Source: Bog-473 sp963807775 (GTDB lineage: Bacteria > Actinomycetota > Acidimicrobiia > Acidimicrobiales > RAAP-2). From it: a stretch of 64,000 bases of DNA. The notes beneath the pieces are model-generated. The model had not been told where the DNA came from and ran no database searches. It saw only the letters and a program-made list of their open reading frames with translations. A program made the position numbers and the translations under genes. The DNA lies in assembly GCA_963807775.1 (NCBI GenBank), contig CAWECY010000005.1, positions 372,001-436,000 of the forward strand. The letters are read 5' to 3'. Of this stretch, positions 9,617 to 18,940 are shown piece after piece. Numbering within the stretch: the first letter of the stretch is position 1; every line of letters begins with the position of its first letter.

Positions 9617-10908
9617 TTAGGGAGCGGAGAGTTCGAACAAAGTGCCACACCCGGACTGTCCGCAGTTCGATCCGCCCTTTCCGCCGCTTGTCGCTACGCC
9701 GTACAACATGGACTTCGACGCCGCGAGCGACCCGGGATTTGCACCATCGGATTTGCTGAACCGGTAAAGAACCTTCTCAGATCCCGAGATGCCGAGCGTA
9801 AAGATGGTGCCGTATCCCGAACTGCCGCTCCGGTCGTAGCCGCCGTTTGTGGTCGTCCCATAAAGCGAACCGCCGTCCCAAACGACGCCAGAGGGATTGG
9901 CGCCATCTTTACCTCCGGTAAACAAGTAGAGAATCGATTCCTCGCCGGAGAGATCCATCGAAAACACGATTCCGCACGTTCGCTCGTAACCGAGGAGACA
10001 TCCGGTGTTGCCACCGTTCACCGTCGTACCGTAGAGCGTGTTGCCAGCCAGAATGAGGCTGTTCGGCGATTCTCCGTCGGGCGGACCCTCAAACCGATAC
10101 AGCACCGCCTCTTTACCCGCGGTGGTCAGGCTAAAGATGGTGCCGCCCGTGTTGAAGCTACAGCCCGAGCCGCCACTCTGAGTCGCACCGTAGAGCGTCC
10201 CCTTGAACGCGAGCAACGCCGCGGGCCAGCAGCCGTCTTTTCCGCCTTTGAAGTGGTAGATGACGTGCTCCTTGCCCTCGGTTGTAACTTCGAAAACCGT
10301 GCCGCAACCATATCCATCGCATTGCTTGCCGTAATTGGTGAAGGTTGCTCCGTACAGGTTCGCTCCAATGGAAACCAGCGGCGTATCTGGATGCTCGCCG
10401 TCCGTTTTATCGCTCGCAAGGAAGCGATGGAGAACGCGTTCCTTACCATCGGCAGCTACGGCGTAGACCACTCCGCACCCCGTTCCGTACGTGCAAGTAG
10501 AGTTGCTGCCGCCGTAATAGGTCGTCCCATAAAAAGTGCTTTTGACTACCGCGAGACCGCCGTTTGGCGCGATCCCGTCGGAGCCGCCTTGAAAGCTATA
10601 GATGGCATGCTCCTTACCGGAGAGGGTCGATTCGAAGACGGTTCCGTAGTCGTCCCCACCCGCGCTTGTCGTACCATAGAGCGTGCTTCCAGCGAGTTGC
10701 ACACCACCCGGACGCGCGCCGTCTGGATTGCCGGTAAACAAATGCAGCGTCTTAAAACCGCGCGACAGCGGGGCGATCGCGGCTTGCGAGGTTCCTGACG
10801 GCAGCGCCGAGGGTCCCAAGCGCGGTCGCAGCCCGCGAACGGAGCCGCCGCAAAAGTGCTAAAGAGCACCACGCGAATTATAGCTGTTGCCTTCATGGGG
10901 CGAGCCAT
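9617..10908 (-). CDS. GloVer-type tandem repeat secreted protein (one frameshift near the start)
   Basis: About 430 residues consist of roughly eight repeats of about 45 residues. Each has a VLYRF or VLHRF strand, a D/N-G-x-N/A-P-x-G turn and the signature LYGTTxxGG (seen as STLYGTTSAGG, NTLYGTTVNGG, SLYGTTTNGG). This is the 'choice-of-anchor tandem repeat GloVer' architecture, a probable beta-propeller. The N-terminal signal peptide KATAIIRVVLFSTFAAAP is in another frame, and one indel near 10835 joins it to LGPSALPSGTSQAA. I chose the upstream ATG (MKATAI or MARPMKATAI) for that reason. It is exported; function is unknown. Similar repeat proteins are often present in many copies per genome. 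Confidence 0.75.
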
Positions 10909-11138
10909 GGCGTCTTCGTTTCGTTCGCTGGACTATTTCTCATGCGATCACTTTTCAAAATGCTCCTGTCGCTGCCCGAGCAGCCCTACGGCAACCCCAC
11001 GAGCGGCAGTCTCCTGCTGCCCTGTTTAGCAATGGCACAGATCGAAGAGAGAGACAATCGGTCCGGCCGTTACCCGCCGTGCATTGGAAACCGTGTGATA
11101 AACTGTGCGAGTATGGTCCCATGGAGACGGTTGCCTAA

Positions 11139-12725
11139 GTGTACCTTCCCGAGTCCGGGCGCCCGTGGTTATGGAAGGCGCTCGTGACGACGCCGCTGTT
11201 TGTGGTTCCGTTTTCGCTGCTTGCGCGCTTAGTGTTCCGGGTGAGCGATTGGACTTGGCTCGCGGTGGCGCTCGTCTTAACCGTTGCCATTGCGGGTCTC
11301 GTTCAGCTGCGCGTCGGTTCGAACCTCTTCGGCCAGACTACCCTACGCGTGCGGGACATTAAACGCCGTGCATCGGCATATGCGATGGCTTCTGCAATGC
11401 TTGGAACGATGGCGGTGCTGATATCCGGTTGCACAGGAAGTGCGGGCGGCTCGCTTGGGGCGCCCGGTAGTCTGCCGCCGGGGGCGCTGGCGACGCGCGA
11501 TCGCCAGATCCATCACGTGGTGATCATCGTTCAAGAGAACCGCTCGGTCGACAACCTATTTCAAGGATTCCCAGGTGCGGAGACACGGTCGTATGGCTTC
11601 AACCGCAGCGGAGACAAGATTACGCTGCGTCCGGTTCGCCTTGAGGCCGCATGGGATTTCCATCACGACTCCACGAGTTTCTTCGACGCTTGCGACGGTC
11701 AGGGTGAGTATCCCGGGACAGAGTGCAAAATGGACGGCTTCGACAGAGAATACTGGGAGTGCGGAAAGGCCGGATATCCGCGATGCCCTAACGCGAGCCC
11801 GCCGTATAGCTATGTGCCGGGCTTCGAGACGCGGCCCTACTTTTTCATCGGAAAAAACTATGTGTTTGCAGATAAGATGTTTCCCTCGAACTTTGACTCG
11901 AGCAGCTTTGTCTCTCACCAATACATCATTGCTGCCCAAGCCAGCTCGACGGTGAACTATCCAATTGGCCCTTGGGGCTGCGAAGCCAAATCAACGATCC
12001 CGACGGTGACTCGTCAAAGGACGATCGGCCGGAACATCGATCCTTGCCTCAATAACACGACCCTGGGCGACGAGCTCGACGCTGCGGGAGTGTCGTGGCG
12101 GTTCTACACATCGCGCGTTAACCAGGGCGGCGGCGCGTGGAGCGCATATCAGGCGATCAAGCATATCTACGAGGGTCGCGATTGGAGTAAGGACATCGTT
12201 ACACCGCAGACGCGATTCTTCAAGGACGTCTCAAACGGCGCGTTGCCGGCGGTGAGTTGGATAACGCCGACCTGCGTAAACTCCGATCACGCCGGCTGCG
12301 GTTCGAACACCGGCCCCGATTGGGTTGCCTCGCTGGTCAACGCGATCGGCGAGTCGCAGTATTGGGATTCGACCGTCATCTTCGTCTTTTGGGATGACTA
12401 TGGGGGATGGTACGATCACATCCCGCCAGGGAAGGTGGATTACGATGGGCTGGGAATTCGCGTTCCGCTCTTGATCGTTTCGGCCTACGCCAAGCGAGGA
12501 TACGTCTCGCACGTGCACTACGAACACGGCAGCATCCTGAAGTTCGTCGAAGATCAATGGGGGCTAGCCAGGCTCTCGGCGAGCGATACGCGTGCCAACC
12601 CCATTGCGCCGGATTGCTTCGACTTCAGGCAGCCGCCAAGGTCTTTCACGCCGATACCCACCTCGCACGGCAAGGAGTACTTTCTCGGGCAGCCACTCGA
12701 CTCGCGTCCACCCGATACGGAGTAG
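11139..12725 (+). CDS. Phosphoesterase family protein (PF04185; phospholipase C / acid phosphatase type)
   Basis: The catalytic-domain hallmark HHVVIIVQENRSVDNLFQGF (metal and nucleophile region with ENRS-D-F) lies about 125 residues in. It is followed by YFFIGKNYVFADKMF, SFVSHQYIIAAQASS, PAVSWITP, SDHAG, VIFVFWDDYGGWYDHIPP and ISGYAKRGYVSH-like text (seen as VSAYAKRGYVSHVHYEHGS). These are the family's metal-ligand motifs. The long ORF opens with a GTG at 11139 and about 80 residues with two membrane helices. An internal ATG at 11385 gives MASAMLGTMAVLISGC, a lipoprotein signal, and may be the real start. Either way the enzyme acts outside the cytoplasm on phosphodiesters or monoesters. Confidence 0.85.
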   Translation: MYLPESGRPWLWKALVTTPLFVVPFSLLARLVFRVSDWTWLAVALVLTVAIAGLVQLRVGSNLFGQTTLRVRDIKRRASAYAMASAMLGTMAVLISGCTGSAGGSLGAPGSLPPGALATRDRQIHHVVIIVQENRSVDNLFQGFPGAETRSYGFNRSGDKITLRPVRLEAAWDFHHDSTSFFDACDGQGEYPGTECKMDGFDREYWECGKAGYPRCPNASPPYSYVPGFETRPYFFIGKNYVFADKMFPSNFDSSSFVSHQYIIAAQASSTVNYPIGPWGCEAKSTIPTVTRQRTIGRNIDPCLNNTTLGDELDAAGVSWRFYTSRVNQGGGAWSAYQAIKHIYEGRDWSKDIVTPQTRFFKDVSNGALPAVSWITPTCVNSDHAGCGSNTGPDWVASLVNAIGESQYWDSTVIFVFWDDYGGWYDHIPPGKVDYDGLGIRVPLLIVSAYAKRGYVSHVHYEHGSILKFVEDQWGLARLSASDTRANPIAPDCFDFRQPPRSFTPIPTSHGKEYFLGQPLDSRPPDTE

Positions 12726-12787
12726 AGCGACTAAGGGTTTGCCTTGCTCGGCCTGGAAAACGAAGCCCAGAAAGGGGGATCTAAAAA

Positions 12788-13156
12788 GTGTCTTGGATTC
12801 TTCGCTGCTTAGGGACGATCGGATTGGTGTGCGCCGCTGCCGCATGCAACTCGTCGACCTCGCCGGTTATTCCGCAACCGCCCAACCCCACCACCACGAC
12901 GATCACGGTTGACTCTGGGGCCGGGCTGCCGCTCGCTAACGAAACCGTGACGCTCTCTACCGGAATCGCCAACCACGCGCCGACCGGCGTGATCGCGAAG
13001 CAAATGACCAACGCGCTCGGTCAAGTCACCTTTTTTAATCTGCCGCTTTCCGGTCAGGTGTGCGTCTCGGCGATCAGTGGTTCGATCTTTGCGAGTTACT
13101 GCGCAACGCCATTCCCCGCGACCTACACGCTGGAGTTTCCTGCGTCGGGAGGTTAG
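12788..13156 (+). CDS. Small lipoprotein with Ig-like/carboxypeptidase-regulatory-like fold
   Basis: The GTG start at 12788 follows a purine-rich AAAGGGGG at about ten bases. The signal peptide VCAAAAC ends in a lipobox Cys, with mature start CNSSTSPVIPQPPNP, a flexible Pro/Thr linker. The rest (VTLSTGIANHAPTGVIAKQM, TNALGQVTFFNLPLSGQVC) has the pattern of a single beta-sandwich repeat in which a variable loop is followed by 'TNAxGQVTF', as in carboxypeptidase-regulatory-like domains. The length is 122 residues. It is probably anchored to the outer or cytoplasmic membrane; the binding partner is unknown. Confidence 0.6.
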   Translation: MSWILRCLGTIGLVCAAAACNSSTSPVIPQPPNPTTTTITVDSGAGLPLANETVTLSTGIANHAPTGVIAKQMTNALGQVTFFNLPLSGQVCVSAISGSIFASYCATPFPATYTLEFPASGG

Positions 13157-13164
13157 CCCGAAGT

Positions 13165-13362
13165 CTAGGGGTTGTTCAGAGGCGCGCGCAGGGTCGTGTT
13201 GGCCGGCCAGTGGTGCCCGTAGCCGGACATTAGGCAGACCGATGCGCCGATGGCGAAGATGATGAGCAGCCCGACGACCGCAACGCGCGCGAGTGCCGAT
13301 GGAATGCCGCGGCTCTCCGGAACGCGTGAAAAATCGAGATATTCGTCGTCGCGAACGATCAT
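13165..13362 (-). CDS. 65-residue single-pass membrane protein at the end of the cox operon
   Basis: The start ATG at 13362 lies two bases after the stop of the preceding 71-residue gene. The N-terminus is acidic (IVRDDEYLDFSRVPESRG). One strong helix follows (ARVAVVGLLIIFAIGASVCLM), then a short tail ending in APLNNP. Its position as last gene after coxC suggests a small accessory subunit or assembly factor of the oxidase. No family is recognised from sequence alone. Confidence 0.55.
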   Translation of the reverse strand: MIVRDDEYLDFSRVPESRGIPSALARVAVVGLLIIFAIGASVCLMSGYGHHWPANTTLRAPLNNP

Positions 13363-13364
13363 CG

Positions 13365-13580
13365 TTACGCTCCCTTCGCCGGCGGCGTGAAGCCGACGAG
13401 ATTCAGCCCGGCCAGCAGCGCTAAGATAGCGCCAATGCCCAGAAGCAACAGCATCACCTTGAAGACTTGATTCTCGACGCCGGTCGACTTCCAATCCTTA
13501 TAGAGCGCGTAGAAAGCGACCACGGCAACGACGATGCCGGCGATTACGGCCCCGAGTCGTTCGACGATCTGCGCATTCAT
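13365..13580 (-). CDS. 71-residue two-helix membrane protein of the cox operon
   Basis: The ATG at 13580 lies ten bases downstream of the coxC stop. Two helices are clear: VIAGIVVAVVAFYALY (after NAQIVERLGA) and VMLLLLGIGAILALLAGL. They are separated by the polar loop KDWKSTGVENQ, with a short cytosolic tail TPPAKGA. Size and location match the variable small subunit IV-like or assembly proteins found after coxC in many caa3 operons, but there is no sequence signature that proves it. Confidence 0.55.
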   Translation of the reverse strand: MNAQIVERLGAVIAGIVVAVVAFYALYKDWKSTGVENQVFKVMLLLLGIGAILALLAGLNLVGFTPPAKGA

Positions 13581-13590
13581 GGCGTCGCTC

Positions 13591-14205
13591 CTAAATCAAG
13601 TAGAAGATCGAGAACAGCACAACCCAAATCACGTCGACAAAGTGCCAATAGAGCGTGCCGGCGGTGATTCCGAAGTACTTGCCGCGAGTGTAGACCCCGG
13701 CGGACGACTGTAGCACGAGGACCGTCAGGTAGCAGACGCCGAGGAAGACGTGCATCCCGTGCATTCCGGTGAGCGTGAAGAACGAGGCGCCGAAGATGCC
13801 GCTGCCCCACCAGGTCACGTGTTCGCCGTAGATCAGGTGGGTGTACTCGTACGCTTGACCGCCGAGAAAGCCGGCCCCCAAGACGATCGTGGCCAGCAGG
13901 AACCACATGTAGTTCATCCACTTGCCGTGCTTGAAGTTCTCGAGCGCGTAATGCATGGTCGCGCCGGAGCCGAAAAGCACGACGGAGTTCCAGGCGGCAA
14001 AGGCCACGTCGAGCCGGTGAATCCCCGGGGGCGGCCAGCCCTGGCCGCTATTGCGGAGGTAGAGATAGGCGAAGATGAACGATGAGAAGAGCACGCAGTC
14101 GCTGACTAGGAAGAGCAAAAAGCCCTGCAGACGCAGCTCCCGCGTCTCGACGTAGAGCTGATCGACGTGCCCGTGCGCGTCCGCGCCGATCGCCGCGACC
14201 GACAT
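13591..14205 (-). CDS. coxC: Cytochrome c oxidase subunit III
   Basis: The 204-residue protein has five membrane helices, the short form usual for caa3 and bacterial quinol/cytochrome oxidases. The signatures are LQGFLLFLVSDCVLFSSFIF at the first helix, GSGATMHYALENFKHG, GGQAYEYTHLIYGEHVTWW, and FFTLTGMHGMHVFLGVCYL (subunit III GxHGxHV). The ATG at 14205 shares one base with the coxA stop (TGATG), so translation is coupled. An alternative TTG start one codon earlier exists. Subunit III stabilises the oxidase and is not catalytic. Confidence 0.93.
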   Translation of the reverse strand: MSVAAIGADAHGHVDQLYVETRELRLQGFLLFLVSDCVLFSSFIFAYLYLRNSGQGWPPPGIHRLDVAFAAWNSVVLFGSGATMHYALENFKHGKWMNYMWFLLATIVLGAGFLGGQAYEYTHLIYGEHVTWWGSGIFGASFFTLTGMHGMHVFLGVCYLTVLVLQSSAGVYTRGKYFGITAGTLYWHFVDVIWVVLFSIFYLI

Positions 14206-15880
14206 CAATGGGCTCCGGCCGCAACCGGCGGCGGCGAATCGGTCAACTCCTCATCGAGGCCTTTGTACGGCAGCGGCTGACCGAAATCGTACGGCAGACC
14301 GTAGACCGTCGGAATGTGCTTGAAGTTGTAGTAGTGCGGCGGGGAAGGAACCTGCCACTCGAGCGTGCGCGCCCCCCACGGATTGGGGCCCGAACGCTTG
14401 CCGTAGCGAATGCTCCAGATCACGTTGACGAAGAAGATCAGAATCGCCAGCGTCATGAGATACGACGCGAACGACTCGAAGCGGTTCCAGAAGGCGAACT
14501 GCGGATCGTACGTGGCAACCTCGCGCGGCATGCCCATCACGCCCAGCCAATGCATCGGAAGAAACGTGGCGTTGAACCCGATGAAGAAGAGCCAGAAGTG
14601 GATCTTCCCGAGCGTTTCGTTGAGCAGCCGCCCCGACATCTTCGGGAACCAGTAGTACATGCCGGCGAAGATGCCCATCAAGCTACCGCCGACGAGCACG
14701 TAGTGCAGGTGCGCCACGATAAAGTACGTCCCGTGCACGTGCAGATCGAACGGAATCGCCGCTAGGAAGATTCCCGTAATCCCGCCGATCGTGAAGAGCC
14801 CGACGAAGCCGATTGCGAAGAGCATCGCCGTCGTGTAGTGGATCTTTCCGCCGAAGAGCGTCGCGACCCACGAGAAGATCTTGATGCCGGTCGGTATGCC
14901 GATAACGTACGTAATGATCATGAAGGGCAGCTGCAAGAACGGCGCCAGGCCCGAGGTGAACATGTGGTGCGCCCACACCATGAAGCCGGCCAGCGCGATC
15001 GCCATCGACGAGAACGCGATGAGCTTGTAGCCGAAGATCGGCTTACGCGCGAAGGTTGGCAGCACTTCGGAGATGATGCCGAAGGCGGGGAGAATCATGA
15101 TGTAAACGGCGGGGTGCGAGTAGAACCAGAACATGTGCTGCCACATGACCGGGCTTCCGCCCTTGGTCGGATCGAAGAACGGCACGCCAAACTGACGCTC
15201 GATGAAGAGCGCGGCTAGCGCCGCAGCCAGCGCCGTCGTGGCGATCATCAGCAATGGAGCCGTTGCGAACTGCCCCCACACGAAGAGCGGCATGCGGGTA
15301 AAGGTCATGCCCGGCGCGCGCATCTTCAAGATCGTGACGACGAAGTTTATGCCCGTCATGGTCGAGCTGACGCCGACCAGGAAGATCGCGGCGCACCACA
15401 TCGAGGTTCCGGCGGCGCCTTGCAGCGAGACCGGCGGATACTCCATCCAGCCTGCCGTCGGCGCGCCCATCAAGAACGACGAGAACAGCATCAATCCGCT
15501 GACCGGGAAGATCCAGAAGCTCAGCATGTTCAGCCAGGGAAATGCGACGTCGCGTGCGCCGATCTGCACCGGGAAGACGAGGTTGCCGAAACCGCCCGTC
15601 AAGAGCGGAATGACGACCAGCCAGACCATCGCGCTGCCGTGGACGCTATAGATCTCGTTGTAGGTCCCGGCGCGACGAAACCGCCGCTGGGGTTGAGCAG
15701 CTGCGTGCGGATCGCTTCGGCGAGCAAGCCGGAAAGCATAAAGAAGACGAAGCCGGTGATGATGTACTGGATGCCGATGATCTTGTGATCGAGCGAAAAG
15801 ACGTATCGCCGAACGAAGCCTTGAGGTTCGGGATGAATGTGATCGGCGATGCCGCCGGAGGGAAGCGCTGCTACTGCCAT
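14205..15880 (-). CDS. coxA: Cytochrome c oxidase subunit I (one frameshift)
   Basis: This is the heme-copper catalytic subunit, about 558 residues. The N-terminus MAVAALPSGGIADHIHPEPQ and SLDHKIIGIQYIITGFVFF are in one frame. An indel near 15668 moves to the frame of NEIYSVHGSAMVWLVV, which carries the low-spin heme His. Intact downstream are WQHMFWFYSHPAVYIMILP (CuB His and Tyr cross-link region), VWAHHMFTSG (CuB His pair), IKIFSWVATLFGG (K-pathway Lys), and HLHYVLVGG containing the high-spin heme and CuB-side histidines. It reduces oxygen to water and pumps protons. It lies between coxB (15-base gap) and coxC (one-base overlap). Confidence 0.94.
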
Positions 15881-15895
15881 ACCGTTTTCGATCTC

Positions 15896-16993
15896 TCACT
15901 TCAGTGAATTCAGGAAAGCGACGAGATTTGCGATGTCTTGCGCTGAGAGACCGTTGGCGCTGGCATTGGGCATCGCACCCATGCTGCCCGTATACCCGTT
16001 CTCCAGGATTCCGGCAACGTCCGCGGGGGTCGCCGGCTGGTTGTTCACCAGATTCGGATGCGACGGATCGTGCAGGACGCCCAACAGCCCTGGGCCGACC
16101 AGCGTTTGATTGAACGGAGCGAGCTTATGACAGGCGGTGCACTTCTGCCCGAAGAGCGCCTTGCCGGCCGCGACGTTACCGCCTTGGAGCGAGATCGCCT
16201 GGCCGCCCGACGCGCGGCAGGGCGTTACTCACGTGCGCGTTCTGCTGCTGCCAGCCCTTGAACCACTTGTCGAACGAGGGCTTGTCCTCGATCACTAAGA
16301 CCTGCTTGTCCATCTCGCTATGCTCGATGCCGCAGAACTGCGTGCAGATGATCGGATAGCGGCCCGGCAATCGCGGCGTGAACTTGAATCGTCGTGACGA
16401 AGCCGGGAACCGTGTCGTTCTTCAACCGCATCGCCGGAACCCAAAAGCCGTGGATGACGTCGGCCGAGGTTAGATTGAGGGTCACCGGAACGTTCAACGG
16501 TAGGTGCATCTCGTCGGTCACCTCGCCGTTGATCTGCGGATAACGGAACGAGAAGTAGAACTGATGGCCGATCGCTTCGACCACCAAGCCGTTCTCCGGC
16601 TCCAGCATGATCTCGTACCAAATTCGGACGCTGACGACCGAGAGCAAGATGACGAAAAGCGCGGGGATGATCGTCCACCAGAACTCGAGCTTGAGATTGT
16701 CGTGAATCTGCAGGCCGATCGCATCGGGCGGGTCGCTCGCTTTTGCCCGAAAGGCGATCGCGAAATAGATCAGATAGCCGGCGACAAAGATCTAGAGCGC
16801 GCTGCCGGTGGCCACCATGAAGCGGAAGAGGGTATCGACCTGCCGCGCCGTGACGATCGCGGCCGGCAAGTAGCTCTCGAGCGGAAAGGTCGTACCAAAA
16901 GACGATCGCCGCGACTGCCAGCACCGCCAGCACCGCGGTGCCGTCCAAAAGCCGCGACCGAGGCGCGCGGGCTGCCGCTCTGTTCTCAACCAA
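15896..16993 (-). CDS. coxB: Cytochrome c oxidase subunit II fused to cytochrome c (caa3-type, frameshifted)
   Basis: The TTG start at 16993 follows GGAGGGAG. The order is: N-terminal helix LDGTAVLAVLAVAAIVFW, a second membrane segment (region 16650-16800 across two frames), then the cupredoxin domain with RYPQINGEVTDEMHLPLNVP and SADVIHGFWVPAMRLKNDTV. The CuA site follows as CTQFCGIEHSEMD. Next is a cytochrome c domain with the heme motif CTACH (about 16125) and a C-terminal MGAMPNAS axial-ligand segment ending VAFLNSLK. Fused heme c identifies the complex as caa3-type. At least four indels break the reading. Electrons from cytochrome c pass from heme c to CuA to subunit I. Confidence 0.88.
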
Positions 16994-17057
16994 AGAATGC
17001 TCTCCCTCCAAGCCATTATAGACGCTTCGCAGCGGCTCGCACCGACTAAACGGGCTG

Positions 17058-17734
17058 TTAAGAGCCTCTGTCGGCCGCCCCTGCAAACTCGCGCACCAGC
17101 CAGTCCACGTTGGTGATCGCGGTTCCGACCACGACGGCGTCGGCTCCCGCATCGAGCGCGGCGCGCACCTCGGCCGGCGGCGAACTCCGCCCTCGCAAAC
17201 GCGGAAGCTTCCGAGCCGCCGCGAGCTCGCGCGACCAGATCGAGCGCCGGAAGCCGATGCCCTCGGTCTCCTCGGTGTAGCCGCAGAGCGTCGTCGCGAG
17301 AATATCGGCGCCGGCAGCGCCCGCGGCGCTCCGCATCCTCGGCGGTCGCGCAGTCGGCCATCGCCAGGCGCCCGCAGCGTGGATCGTTTCGACGGCGTCG
17401 GTAGCGGCTGCCGTCGGGGCGGCGCGCGCTCGTCGCGTCGAACGCCACGATCTCGGCGCCGCAAGCGATGACCGCGCCACTTCGTCGAGCGTCGGCGTAA
17501 TGTAGGGCTCGAACCCGCGATACTCGCGTTTGATCAGCCCGACGATCGGCAACGCGACCCGCGCTCGCACCGCCTGCAGGTGCTCGCCGCCCGCGACCCG
17601 GACCGCTGCGGCGCCGCCCTCTTGCGCGGCGCGCGCCATCGCCGCGATGACGCTGCGGATCGTCGAGCGCCGAGCCCTGCCATGCCTGTACCGAAACGAT
17701 AAGTCCGCCGCGCAACGCTTCGAGCAGGCTCACA
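17058..17734 (-). CDS. nanE: N-acylglucosamine-6-phosphate 2-epimerase, NanE-like (frameshifted)
   Basis: The N-terminus LLEALRGGLIVSVQAWQGSALDD is typical of NanE (LxGGLIVSCQA). One indel later come the (beta/alpha)8-barrel motifs PIVGLIKREYRG, YITPTLDEV, AGADILATTLCGYT and DAGADAVVVGTAITN. The catalytic lysine of the family lies in the IKR segment. It interconverts N-acetylmannosamine-6-P and N-acetylglucosamine-6-P. The adjacent BadF-type kinase would supply the phosphorylated sugar. The GTG start at 17734 lies about 12 bases after the kinase stop. Three indels are needed in the middle (17200-17460). Confidence 0.83.
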
Positions 17735-17746
17735 TCCCGAGCTCTG

Positions 17747-18633
17747 TTACGCGAACGGCCCAAGCTCGCGATAAGCGAGCAAAAGCGCGCCCGCGGCGGG
17801 TTCGTATCGCGCGGCGACGACTCCGCATGCGGTGCCTGCGCACGAACCCGCTGCGAACGCGCCCGCGAAAGCCCGCGTCGGCAAGACCCTCCGGAAGCGC
17901 GACGCGTCGCAGGCTCCCCGCAGCGACCGCCTGCCGACGAGCTCCGCGAGCCGATCGGCGCCGCGCTGCGCGATCGCTCGAAGCGCGTCGAAACCCATCG
18001 CGACCGGTGCAAACGCGGCGAGCCGGTCGCGCGTGATCTCGCCGCCATAAAAGGCGCGCGCAACGTCGCGCAGGGAACGGCATCGCGAAGAACTCGCACG
18101 CGGCGCCGTCTCCTCGACGAGCGCCGCATCTCCGTCGTCGCGTGCGCGCATCAGGAGCGCGAGCGCATCGCGCGCGATCCGAACGCGCTGCCCTCGTCGC
18201 CGAAGAGATAGCCCCAGCCGCCGAGCGTCGCACGTCCCGCGCGCGTCGCGCGCGCGTAGACGACCGACCCGGTGCCGGCGATGACGACGACGCCCGCGCG
18301 CCGCCGAGTGCGCCGGCGTGCGCGACCGGTGCATCGTGCATCAAAACGAAGCGCGCCGCCGCAGCTGCGGCTTCCGCCGTAGACGCGCCCCTCGTAACCG
18401 CTGACTCCCGCGACGATCGCGTCAAACCCGTCTCGCCGGGAAGCGCGGCGCTGCGAAGCGCATCGTCAAGCGCGCCCTGCAGCGCATCGCGCAAGGCGCG
18501 TCGAGTCCCGCACGCGCCGACCTCGTCGGCCGGTCCGGCCGTACCGCGCGCCAGAATGCGTCCGCGCTCGTCGCCAACGACGGCGGCGGTCGAGCTCTGC
18601 CCGCCGTCGATTCCCGCGACAACGGGTCACATC
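17747..18633 (-). CDS. BadF/BadG/BcrA/BcrD-type ATPase, probable N-acetylhexosamine kinase (frameshifted)
   Basis: This is an ASKHA-fold kinase of about 290 residues. The phosphate-1 motif is seen as VAGIDGGQSST near 18625 and the adenosine/phosphate-2 region as VVVIAGTGSVVYAR. It is followed by GGWGYLFGDEGSAFG, a combination diagnostic of N-acetylglucosamine/MurNAc kinases of the BadF family. The C-terminus YEPAAGALLLAYRELG is the usual 'P..GALLLA' end. It would phosphorylate amino sugars released from chitin or peptidoglycan. It stands between the HExxH gene and nanE in the same direction. Five or so indels are present, and the start near 18633 is approximate. Confidence 0.78.
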
Positions 18634-18940
18634 GAACCGCTGCGCAGCAGGGCGGCGAAATTCGTCGGCGGCGGCTTCGCGCGCGCGCCGATCGCGTCAA
18701 TACGTGGCAATCTCGCCGATGCCTCGCGATGATGGTAGAGCTCGTGACCGACGGCCAGCGCGATAAACTCGTCGAGCTCGTCGATTCGAAAGTCTGCCGC
18801 CGCACGCGAACGTTGAGACGAATCTCCGGAATCGCCGGATCGTACTCGGAGCGCAGCTCGCGCGTCCCCCAATCGCCTAAGTCGGCAAAGCGCACGCCGA
18901 CGCCATACGCCGCGCCAACTCGAGCGCGCGCGTCACGCAT
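18627..18940 (-). CDS. Small protein with HExxH motif (one frameshift)
   Basis: The ATG at 18940 overlaps the end of the FAD-oxidoreductase gene by eight bases. The first part, ARVGAAYGVGVRFADLGDW and REIRLN-like text (IPEIRLNVR), joins after one indel near 18790 to DFRIDELDEFIALAVGHELYHHREA. HELYHH contains a zincin-type HExxH preceded by a hydrophobic helix. About 104 residues. Small ImmA/IrrE-like or phage-type zincins have this shape, but the third ligand is not identified and the family is not certain. It is coupled with the amino-sugar genes. Confidence 0.5.
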
